Position numbers and translations under genes: made by a program. 5,143 nt of DNA, from positions 1 to 5,143 of the forward strand of contig CAMNFW010000159.1 in NCBI GenBank assembly GCA_946537565.1. Reading direction: 5' to 3'. This DNA comes from an uncultured Ruminococcus sp. GTDB taxonomy: Bacteria > Bacillota > Clostridia > Oscillospirales > Ruminococcaceae. The notes under the pieces are model-generated. The model was not told the DNA's origin. It saw only the letters and a list, made by a program, of their open reading frames with translations, and made no database searches. Positions 1 through 5,143 of the stretch are shown here, piece after piece. How positions within the stretch are numbered: position 1 is the stretch's first letter; each line of letters begins with the position of its first letter.

Positions 1-328
1 CTCAAACGGCAGCATCGTATGTGTTGAAAAAGGCTCTACAGTAAGATATTCTATCAGCCGTAAGGTAAGATGGTGCGATACAGAGTACTACAATATCGAA
101 GGCTACGAGGCATTCTATGGCTTTATTGCAGGACTTCTCGCAAGCAACTACGATATCACCCATGTTTATATCGACGGCATCTTCAGGATCGGCGGAAGAG
201 ACTACGATGCTTTCGGCACTCTTCTTGAAAAGCTGGACAAGCTCACCGGCAACGACGTATCTGTAATATTCACAGTATCTGCTGATGCTGAAGAGCTTAC
301 AGAAAGTGTTAAGAAGTATATCAAGTAA
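1..328 (+). CDS. Unrecognised protein, C-terminal 108 residues (5' end outside window)
   Basis: This is an open frame entering from the left edge (first full codon at position 2) and ending at TAA 326-328. I do not recognise the family and assign no function. The visible part looks like a soluble, mixed alpha/beta protein with no membrane segment. A hydrophobic strand ending in an aspartate (THVYIDGIFRIGG, about residues 54-66 of the fragment) is followed by a helix (FGTLLEKLDKL), then a second hydrophobic strand (VSVIFTVSA) and a charged C-terminal helix (ADAEELTESVKKYIK). That alternation would suit a Rossmann-like or P-loop domain with a Walker-B-like strand, but this is inference only. 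Isoleucine is coded ATC in 8 of 10 cases, unlike the ATA-rich genes downstream, which hints at high expression. No terminator hairpin is visible after the stop, and the next gene has its own promoter 27 bases downstream. Confidence 0.8.
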   Translation, partial: SNGSIVCVEKGSTVRYSISRKVRWCDTEYYNIEGYEAFYGFIAGLLASNYDITHVYIDGIFRIGGRDYDAFGTLLEKLDKLTGNDVSVIFTVSADAEELTESVKKYIK

Positions 329-355
329 TTATTCAAAAAAAATCTGTAAAGACTA

Positions 356-384
356 TTGACATATTAAGTCAAATAGTGTATAAT
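356..384 (+). promoter_or_regulatory. Vegetative (sigma-A type) promoter for yceD-rpmF
   Basis: TTGACA at 356-361 and TATAAT at 379-384 both match the housekeeping consensus exactly, with the optimal 17-base spacer. Transcription should begin near position 391, giving a leader of roughly 25 bases before the ATG at 416. The placement fits constitutive, strong transcription of a ribosomal protein operon. The -35 box is part of an imperfect palindrome (356-372), described under findings. Confidence 0.9.
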
Positions 385-415
385 CTAATTTGTAATGCTC
401 TGAAGGACAGGTTCT

Positions 416-865
416 ATGAAGATCAATTTAAAGCAAATTTTCAATATTGTCGGTGAATCTGCGGATATTGCCTGCTCTATATCACAGGAGGAGCTTTCAG
501 ATATCCGGGGATATAAGTTTAGTTCTCCGGTTGACGTAAAGGGACGAGTATACAACAGGGCTGGAATAGTCACTCTTGAATACAGTGTCAGCTTTACTCT
601 CCTTATCACCTGCGACAGGTGTCTTAAGGAATTTGAAAGAAAGCATGAATACAGCTTCGACCATATTGTTGTTCCTTCCGCAAGCAGTGATAACGATGAT
701 TATATCGCAGCCGGCGGTGAGAGCATTGAACTGAATGATATTGCGGTGACAGATCTGCTTTTGCAGCTGCCGACAAAAAATCTTTGCAGGGAAGATTGTA
801 AAGGTCTGTGCATGGTTTGCGGCTGCGATCTCAATGAAGTTACCTGCAATTGTCTTAATAACTGA
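416..865 (+). CDS. yceD: YceD/DUF177 family protein, 23S rRNA/50S-associated, upstream of L32
   Basis: This 149-residue protein has the usual length for the YceD (DUF177) family. The family commonly sits directly before rpmF, and its members in bacteria and plants have been tied to 23S rRNA accumulation or processing; the molecular activity is not settled. The sequence shows the family hallmarks: a central C66-x2-C69 pair in the TCDRCLKEF segment, and a cysteine-rich C-terminus with C124, C128, C132, C135, C137, C144 and C146 around the KGLCxxCG motif. The cysteines look like metal (zinc) ligands, which is inference. The ATG start is supported by AAGGA at 403-407, eight bases upstream, and by the promoter placing the transcript start near 391. 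The protein has no signal peptide or membrane segment, so it is cytoplasmic. The gene is followed after 28 bases by rpmF and shares its transcript. Confidence 0.9.
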   Translation: MKINLKQIFNIVGESADIACSISQEELSDIRGYKFSSPVDVKGRVYNRAGIVTLEYSVSFTLLITCDRCLKEFERKHEYSFDHIVVPSASSDNDDYIAAGGESIELNDIAVTDLLLQLPTKNLCREDCKGLCMVCGCDLNEVTCNCLNN

Positions 866-893
866 GCGGCAATGCTCATAAGGAGGTGCCAGA

Positions 894-1079
894 ATGGCTG
901 TACCGAAGAGAAAAACTTCCAAGGCAAGACGTGATAAGAGACGTTCTGCAGTATGGAAGCTTGAAGCACCTGCAATGTCCAAGTGCGATAATTGCGGCGC
1001 ATACAAGGCTCCGCACAAGGTTTGCAAGAACTGCGGATTCTATAAGGGCGTTGAGGTTCTCAAGCTGGACGCTGAATAA
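894..1079 (+). CDS. rpmF: 50S ribosomal protein L32 (bL32), zinc-binding form
   Basis: This 61-residue basic protein begins [17 protein letters not shown], the signature start of bL32, which is a structural protein of the large ribosomal subunit. The middle carries C31-x2-C34 and C44-x2-C47, so this is the zinc-ribbon (C+) form, not the cysteine-free paralogue that some bacteria use in zinc shortage. The length is normal for the family. The start is fixed by a very strong ribosome binding site, AAGGAGGTG at 880-888, with AGGAGG seven bases before the ATG. It is the second gene of the yceD-rpmF unit and is followed by an intrinsic terminator beginning 24 bases after the stop. The plsX-fab genes that follow rpmF in many bacteria are absent here. 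Confidence 0.97.
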   Translation: MAVPKRKTSKARRDKRRSAVWKLEAPAMSKCDNCGAYKAPHKVCKNCGFYKGVEVLKLDAE

Positions 1080-1102
1080 TCGGCTGATTCCGATACATGA
1101 GG

Positions 1103-1134
1103 AGGAGAGAGGGAGTTGTCCTTCTCTCCTTTTT
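1103..1134 (+). terminator. Rho-independent terminator after rpmF
   Basis: The arms GGAGAGAGGG (1104-1113) and CCTTCTCTCC (1120-1129) form a 10-pair stem with one G-U pair, closed by a six-base loop (AGTTGT). An extra A-T pair (1103/1130) sits at the base. The 3' arm runs directly into a T-tract (1130-1134). It ends the yceD-rpmF transcript and separates it from the DUF512-der unit. The purine-rich 5' arm resembles a Shine-Dalgarno sequence but is sequestered in the hairpin and serves no plausible start. Confidence 0.88.
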
Positions 1135-1191
1135 GTACTAATACCCTGTGTGATCATAATGTTATGACTGTGAGGCAAAGGGTATCGGTAT
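1135..1191. repeat. Nested inverted repeats upstream of the DUF512 gene
   Basis: An outer pair, ATACCCT (1141-1147) and AGGGTAT (1179-1185), is perfect. After one mismatch (1140/1186) it extends outward through a further five pairs (1135-1139 with 1187-1191, two of them G-U or G-T). Inside lies a second palindrome, TCATAA-TG-TTATGA (1154-1167). The element fills most of the gap between the rpmF terminator and the ribosome binding site at 1203. It could be a folded leader RNA or a protein-binding operator; the sequence does not decide. A possible -10 box, TATTAT at 1189-1194, overlaps the right arm but has no good -35 partner. Confidence 0.5.
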
Positions 1192-1214
1192 TATCTGTAT
1201 ACAGGAGAATTATT

Positions 1215-2516
1215 ATGGTAAAAATAAACAGCGTAATCCCCGGTTCTCCCTGTGACAGAGCAGGGATAAGACCGGACGACCTGCTGTCGAAAATAAACGG
1301 AAACAGCGTCAAGGACGTACTTGACTATATGTACTATGCCGCAGAGACAGATGTTGTACTTGATCTTGTCCGTCACGGCGAAGAGTTTTCTGTAACTATA
1401 AAGAAAGATGAATATGATGATCTGGGGCTTGAGTTTGAGACATTTCTCATGGACAGCAAGCAGAGATGCAGCAATAACTGTGTTTTCTGTTTTATAGATC
1501 AGATGCCGCCGGGAATGAGGGAGACACTTTATTTCAAGGACGATGATGCCAGATTATCTTTTTTGCAGGGCAATTATGTCACCCTTACAAACCTTGACCA
1601 GGCGGATATTGACCGCATCATAAAAATGAAGCTGAATATCAATGTTTCTGTTCACACAACAAATCCTGAGCTGCGTGTAAAAATGATGCACAACAGATTT
1701 GCCGGTGAGAAGCTGAAATTTATCCGTCAGCTGACTGACAGCGGAATAAAGCTGAACTGCCAGGTAGTTTGCTGTCCGGGACTGAATGACGGCGATGAGC
1801 TGCGGAGAACCCTCAGTGATTTAGGGGAAATGATGCCGAATATATCCAGTATGGCGGTGGTGCCGGTGGGAGTGACGAAGTACAGGAAAGGACTTTATCC
1901 TCTTAAGACTTTCACCAGAGAAACTGCTGCTGAGACCATTGATATCATAGCAGAGTATCAGGAGCTTTTCCTTGAAAAATACGGCACACGGACAGTTTTT
2001 CCCTCTGACGAATTTTTTCTTATTGCGGAGAGAGATATACCGCCGGCAGAATTTTATGAGGATTATTCTCAGTATGAAAACGGCGTAGGAATGCTGCGTT
2101 CACTCATGGACGAGTTTTCTCAGGCACTGGAAACAGCTGAATGGGAAGGCGGACAGCGGACAGTATCAATAGCTACAGGCTACAGCCCATATCCGATAAT
2201 TTGTCAGCTGGCAGAGCTGGCTCAGGAGCATTTTCCTCAGCTTAAATGCAATGTCTGGCGCATACGAAATGACTTTTTTGGTGAAACTATAACGGTTACT
2301 GGACTGATTACAGCTCAGGATCTTATTGCACAGCTCAGATATAAAGATCTGGGCGACCAGCTGCTGATATCATCAGCGATGTTAAGGTCTGGCAGTGATG
2401 TATTTCTTGATGACATGACGGTGCCGGAGGTTGAGAAAGCGCTTAATGTGAGCATACGTTCATCTGCAAACGATGGCTATGAGCTTCTTGATGCGATCAT
2501 GGGGGTGAGCTTTTGA
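1215..2516 (+). CDS. Radical SAM protein with PDZ-like N-terminus and DUF512 C-terminus
   Basis: This 433-residue cytoplasmic protein has three parts. Residues 1 to about 65 form a PDZ-like domain (VIPGSPCDRAGIRPDDLLSKING). A radical SAM core follows, with the iron-sulfur cysteines C85-x3-C89-x2-C92 (CSNNCVFC) and the family motif FLQGNYVTLTN near 117-127. From about residue 290 there is a DUF512 domain (VSIATGYSPYP near 317-327). Radical SAM enzymes use a 4Fe-4S cluster to cleave S-adenosylmethionine; the substrate of this family is unknown. Its frequent place next to der in Firmicutes suggests a link to ribosome or RNA maturation, which is guilt by association only. The ATG at 1215 is chosen because AGGAG at 1203-1207 lies seven bases upstream. 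The frame stays open back to a TTG at 1116, but that extension passes through the rpmF terminator and lacks conserved sequence. The gene ends two bases before the likely traX start. Confidence 0.92.
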   Translation: MVKINSVIPGSPCDRAGIRPDDLLSKINGNSVKDVLDYMYYAAETDVVLDLVRHGEEFSVTIKKDEYDDLGLEFETFLMDSKQRCSNNCVFCFIDQMPPGMRETLYFKDDDARLSFLQGNYVTLTNLDQADIDRIIKMKLNINVSVHTTNPELRVKMMHNRFAGEKLKFIRQLTDSGIKLNCQVVCCPGLNDGDELRRTLSDLGEMMPNISSMAVVPVGVTKYRKGLYPLKTFTRETAAETIDIIAEYQELFLEKYGTRTVFPSDEFFLIAERDIPPAEFYEDYSQYENGVGMLRSLMDEFSQALETAEWEGGQRTVSIATGYSPYPIICQLAELAQEHFPQLKCNVWRIRNDFFGETITVTGLITAQDLIAQLRYKDLGDQLLISSAMLRSGSDVFLDDMTVPEVEKALNVSIRSSANDGYELLDAIMGVSF

Positions 2517-2518
2517 TC

Positions 2519-3289
2519 ATGAAAGAGAGCAGATTAAAGATCATCAACCGTGATATGATAAAATACATCATAGTATTTTTCATGTTCATGGGACATCTTC
2601 TTGCGTGGCTGAACATAGGAGATACACCGCCGGACGGACTGTTTGCAGACTGTCTGCTGTGGCAGAGAATATTCATTGAGCTGAGTCTGATGACACCGCC
2701 GGTAATGTTTTTTTTCGTGGCAGACGGCTTTCACTACACCCGTTCGAGAAAAAAATATGCCCAGCGGCTTCTTATATTTGCCTTTATAACACAGATACCA
2801 TTTTATATGTTATGGTATCCGATATATGGCTGGTGGCAGACAAACGTTATGTTTACGCTGTTTTTCGGACTGCTTGCGCTGTGCGCCTGGGAAAGCAGCT
2901 TAAAGCTCTGGCAGCGTATTGCCCTGGTGATACTATGTACCGGAGCTACACTTGCGATCCAGGCAGAATGGCAGTTATTTGGAGTTGTGACGATTTTCGG
3001 ACTGCACATATTCCGGGAAAAGCCAAAGCGGAGGCTGATATGGTATTCATCAGTCTGGGGAATATATATACTGATCTGTTCAATACCTCTGTTTAAAGAC
3101 GGACTGACCGGCATAGAGATCGAATCTACTCTTGTCCACATATTTGACTTTGTATTTGCCTATGTGCTGATGACGGTGTTATACAACGGAAGAAAGGGAA
3201 AACATCCCACATTTTCAAAGTGGTTTTTCTATATATTCTACCCGGCACACATTTTGCTGGCAGTAATGATCAGGCATATAATAAATTAA
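2519..3289 (+). CDS. TraX family integral membrane protein (putative acyltransferase-like)
   Basis: This 256-residue protein is very hydrophobic, with about eight to nine membrane segments (roughly 15-31, 57-70, 84-103, 107-123, 132-149, 152-164, 172-190, 204-222, 235-252). TraX-family features are clear: the ADGFHYTRSRKKYAQRLL stretch at 68-85 followed by IFAFITQIPF, the NVMFTLFFG segment near 109-117, and FYIFYPAHILL near 237-247. A histidine in the first membrane segment (GH, 25-26) stands where other members usually have DH. F-plasmid TraX N-acetylates pilin; chromosomal homologues in Firmicutes have no settled role, and the 'conjugation' label should not be taken literally as no transfer genes are near. 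Acyl transfer to a surface component is a guess. The start is uncertain: ATG 2519 is used here, but an in-frame TTG at 2513, overlapping the DUF512 stop, is better spaced from GGTGA (2504-2508). Either start means tight translational coupling. Confidence 0.85.
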   Translation: MKESRLKIINRDMIKYIIVFFMFMGHLLAWLNIGDTPPDGLFADCLLWQRIFIELSLMTPPVMFFFVADGFHYTRSRKKYAQRLLIFAFITQIPFYMLWYPIYGWWQTNVMFTLFFGLLALCAWESSLKLWQRIALVILCTGATLAIQAEWQLFGVVTIFGLHIFREKPKRRLIWYSSVWGIYILICSIPLFKDGLTGIEIESTLVHIFDFVFAYVLMTVLYNGRKGKHPTFSKWFFYIFYPAHILLAVMIRHIIN

Positions 3290-3358
3290 ACAGATGAAAT
3301 AATAATTTGCAGACTCTTTTTCCACAGAGAGATCATTTGAAGAGAAAGGAGAACAGAA

Positions 3359-4687
3359 ATGGCATTACCGATAGTGGCAGTGGTAGGACGACCTAATGTA
3401 GGAAAATCAACACTGTTCAATAAGCTCATTGGTCAGAGACTTTCGATAGTCGAGGACACTCCTGGTGTTACCCGTGACCGTATCTACTCAAAATGCGAGT
3501 GGAGAGGCAAAGAATTCATGGTAGTTGATACAGGAGGAATCGAACCGGAAAGTGACGATGTAATACTTGCACAGATGAGAAGACAGTCACAGCTGGCGAT
3601 AGATAAGGCAGACGTAATAGTATTTGTAACTGATATACGCTGCGGAGTGACAGCTGATGACTATGCAGTTGCGGATATGCTTATGAAGAGCGGAAAGCCC
3701 GTGATACTTGCTGTAAATAAAGTAGACAAGCTGGGAGAACCGCCGATGGAGCTATATGAGTTTTATAATCTGGGGCTGGGCGATCCATATCCTATATCAT
3801 CAGTTCACGGACACGGAACAGGAGATATGCTTGATGCGGTGTATGATCTGCTTCCGGCGGCGAGTGAGCCTGAATACAACGATGAGTATATCAAGGTAGC
3901 GGTCATAGGAAAGCCAAATGCAGGCAAGTCCTCGCTGATAAACAAGATCGCCGGAGAGGAAAGGGTCATAGTATCTGATATAGCCGGAACTACCCGTGAT
4001 TCGACGGATACAGTCATTGAAAATGAGTATGGAAAATTTGTATTCATTGACACAGCCGGCATAAGAAAAAAATCCAGGATCAATGAGAAGATCGAGCATT
4101 ACAGTGTGCTTCGAGCATATATGGCAGTAGACCGGGCAGATGTCTGCGTGATAATGCTGGATGCAGCAGAGGGATTCACAGAGCAGGACTCAAAAGTTGC
4201 CGGATATGCCCATGAGCAGGGAAAAGCAAGTGTTGTGGCGGTAAATAAATGGGATCTTATTGAAAAGGACGATAAGACCATGCAGGAGTTCAGAACAAAG
4301 CTTGAGAATGATTTCAGTTTCATGTCCTATGTACCGTTTGTATTCATCTCAGCAAAGACCGGACAGCGTGTAAACAAGCTGTATGAGCTGATAAAATACG
4401 TTTACGAACAGAACAGCATGAGAATATCAACAGGTATGCTGAACGATGTTCTTGCATATGCTACAACAAGGGTTCAGCCGCCGTCAGACAAGGGCAGGAG
4501 ACTGAAAATATACTACATGACCCAGCCGTCCACAAAGCCTCCGACATTTGTGACCTTTGTGAATCGTGCAGACCTGTTTCATTTTTCATACAGACGTTAT
4601 ATTGAAAACCAGATACGTTCTACCTTCGGACTTGAGGGAACTCCGGTTCGTTTCATAGTGCGTGAAAGAGGAGGAAATGATAAATAA
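3359..4687 (+). CDS. der: Ribosome biogenesis GTPase Der (EngA)
   Basis: This complete 442-residue Der protein is an essential tandem GTPase for late 50S subunit assembly. GTPase domain 1 shows G1 GRPNVGKS (10-17), the TPGVTRDR switch (34-41), DTGG (57-60), NKVD (120-123) and SSVHG (147-151). Domain 2 shows GKPNAGKSS (184-192), TTRD (211-214), DTAG (231-234), NKWD (296-299) and SAK (331-333). A C-terminal KH-like domain spans about 353-436 and ends FIVRER. All nucleotide-binding motifs are intact. The second P-loop has Ala where Val is more common, which should be tolerated. The start is supported by AGAAAGGAG at 3343-3351, seven bases before the ATG. The 69-base gap after traX contains no clear promoter or terminator, so der is probably cotranscribed from upstream. 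Its stop overlaps the plsY start by one base. Confidence 0.98.
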   Translation: MALPIVAVVGRPNVGKSTLFNKLIGQRLSIVEDTPGVTRDRIYSKCEWRGKEFMVVDTGGIEPESDDVILAQMRRQSQLAIDKADVIVFVTDIRCGVTADDYAVADMLMKSGKPVILAVNKVDKLGEPPMELYEFYNLGLGDPYPISSVHGHGTGDMLDAVYDLLPAASEPEYNDEYIKVAVIGKPNAGKSSLINKIAGEERVIVSDIAGTTRDSTDTVIENEYGKFVFIDTAGIRKKSRINEKIEHYSVLRAYMAVDRADVCVIMLDAAEGFTEQDSKVAGYAHEQGKASVVAVNKWDLIEKDDKTMQEFRTKLENDFSFMSYVPFVFISAKTGQRVNKLYELIKYVYEQNSMRISTGMLNDVLAYATTRVQPPSDKGRRLKIYYMTQPSTKPPTFVTFVNRADLFHFSYRRYIENQIRSTFGLEGTPVRFIVRERGGNDK

Positions 4688-5143
4688 TGAAAGCTATACT
4701 TGCTATCATAATTGCAGCAGCGCTTGGCTATCTGCTTGGAAGTCTGAATTTTTCGATAATCATAGTTAAGATCATGAAGGGTGAGGACATCCGTACAATG
4801 GGCAGCCAGAATGCAGGGCTTACCAATACTTACAGATGCTGCGGAGCAGCCTGTGCATTGCTGACACTTGTAGGTGACCTTTCAAAGGGAGTGCTGGCAG
4901 TAGGATTATCAAGGACGATCGCATATGCTCTGCACGCAGGAATGATGCCTGGAAACGACACACATTACATTGGCTATATAGCAGGATTCTTTGCAGTTAT
5001 AGGTCACATCTTCCCGCTGTACTACAATTTCAGGGGCGGAAAGGGCGTGCTGGTAGGAGTTGCCTCCTTCATCATGGTAGACCAGAAGGTAGCGCTGGCA
5101 TTGTTTGTGATTTTTGTGGTAATGCTGACACTTTCAAAATATG
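4687..5143 (+). CDS. plsY: Acyl-phosphate:glycerol-3-phosphate acyltransferase PlsY, N-terminal part (3' end outside window)
   Basis: The first 152 residues of PlsY are present; the frame is open to the window edge. PlsY is an inner-membrane enzyme that transfers the acyl group of acyl-phosphate to glycerol-3-phosphate, giving lysophosphatidic acid. Visible hallmarks are the N-terminal membrane segment with GYLLGSL (14-20), motif 1 GSQNAGLTNTYR (39-50), GDLSKG (63-68) and motif 2 GHIFPLYYNFRGGKGV (106-121). The third motif expected for the family lies beyond the edge, with roughly a quarter of the protein. In motif 1 a Gln follows GS where Gly is usual, and Leu replaces Ala before TN. The start ATG overlaps the der stop (TAATG), and AGAGGAGG at 4667-4674 lies 12 bases upstream inside der, slightly far, so translation is likely coupled to der. 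The der-plsY order is common in Firmicutes, where gpsA often follows. Confidence 0.95.
   Translation, partial: MKAILAIIIAAALGYLLGSLNFSIIIVKIMKGEDIRTMGSQNAGLTNTYRCCGAACALLTLVGDLSKGVLAVGLSRTIAYALHAGMMPGNDTHYIGYIAGFFAVIGHIFPLYYNFRGGKGVLVGVASFIMVDQKVALALFVIFVVMLTLSKY

Noticed and set aside
356..372. Assignment of the -35 palindrome to a named regulator of fatty acid synthesis such as FapR.
   Set aside because: The sequence does not match the FapR operator as I know it, and no fab or plsX genes are in the unit, so no regulator is named.
497..1027. A 176-codon open frame on the minus strand.
   Set aside because: It lies opposite yceD and rpmF, which are both firmly identified. Its product has no recognisable domain and is a shadow of their coding sequence. 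The same holds for the other minus-strand frames across the DUF512, traX and der genes.
1151..1200. Possible promoters for the DUF512 operon (CATAAT at 1155-1160; TATTAT at 1189-1194).
   Set aside because: The -10-like boxes are plausible, but their best -35 partners (TTGTAC at 1133, ATGACT at 1164) match poorly or are badly spaced. A promoter is expected here after the terminator, but I cannot place it.
1116..1214. An N-terminal extension of the DUF512 protein from a TTG at 1116.
   Set aside because: It would start in the loop of the rpmF terminator and run through the inverted repeats. The extra 33 residues resemble nothing in the family, while the ATG at 1215 has a well-spaced AGGAG and opens directly into the PDZ-like domain.
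3290..3358. A separate promoter or terminator between traX and der.
   Set aside because: The 69 bases show no TTGACA/TATAAT pair with acceptable spacing and no stem followed by a T-tract. Only the der ribosome binding site is supported.
4677..4767. A short frame starting ATG at 4677, just after AGGAGG inside the end of der.
   Set aside because: It is only two bases from the Shine-Dalgarno core, too close to work well, and stops after about 30 codons within plsY with no recognisable product.

Overview
The window reads as an ordinary stretch of housekeeping chromosome from a low-to-mid GC Gram-positive anaerobe. The gene order (radical SAM DUF512 protein, Der GTPase, PlsY), strong AGGAGG-type ribosome binding sites, frequent ATA isoleucine codons and the protein sequences together suggest a Clostridia member, most likely Ruminococcus or a relative in the Oscillospiraceae. 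The genus is my inference from family resemblance, not the result of a search. All seven genes lie on the + strand and coding density is high.

Layout. Positions 1-328 hold the 3' end of an unrecognised protein gene. A consensus vegetative promoter (356-384) then starts a two-gene unit: a YceD/DUF177 protein (416-865) and ribosomal protein L32, rpmF (894-1079). This unit ends at a clear intrinsic terminator (1103-1134). An 80-base gap rich in inverted repeats (about 1135-1191) precedes a second, tightly packed unit: a PDZ-like/radical SAM/DUF512 protein (1215-2516), a TraX-family membrane protein (2519-3289), the ribosome-assembly GTPase Der (3359-4687) and the start of plsY, the acyl-phosphate:glycerol-3-phosphate acyltransferase, which runs off the right edge (4687-5143).

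How the genes fit together. The first unit concerns the large ribosomal subunit: L32 is a structural protein, and DUF177 proteins are linked to 23S rRNA and the 50S subunit. The second unit combines 50S assembly (Der) with the first acylation step of phospholipid synthesis (PlsY). It also carries two proteins of unknown or poorly known function. The DUF512 protein is a common Der neighbour in Firmicutes. The TraX-family protein looks like an addition to the usual DUF512-der-plsY order.

I found no CRISPR array, insertion sequence, phage gene, tRNA, rRNA or recognisable riboswitch, and no convincing novel multi-gene system. The points most worth a second look are the nested inverted repeats upstream of the DUF512 gene, the palindrome over the -35 box of the yceD promoter, the TraX gene inside the der operon, and the unrecognised gene at the left edge.
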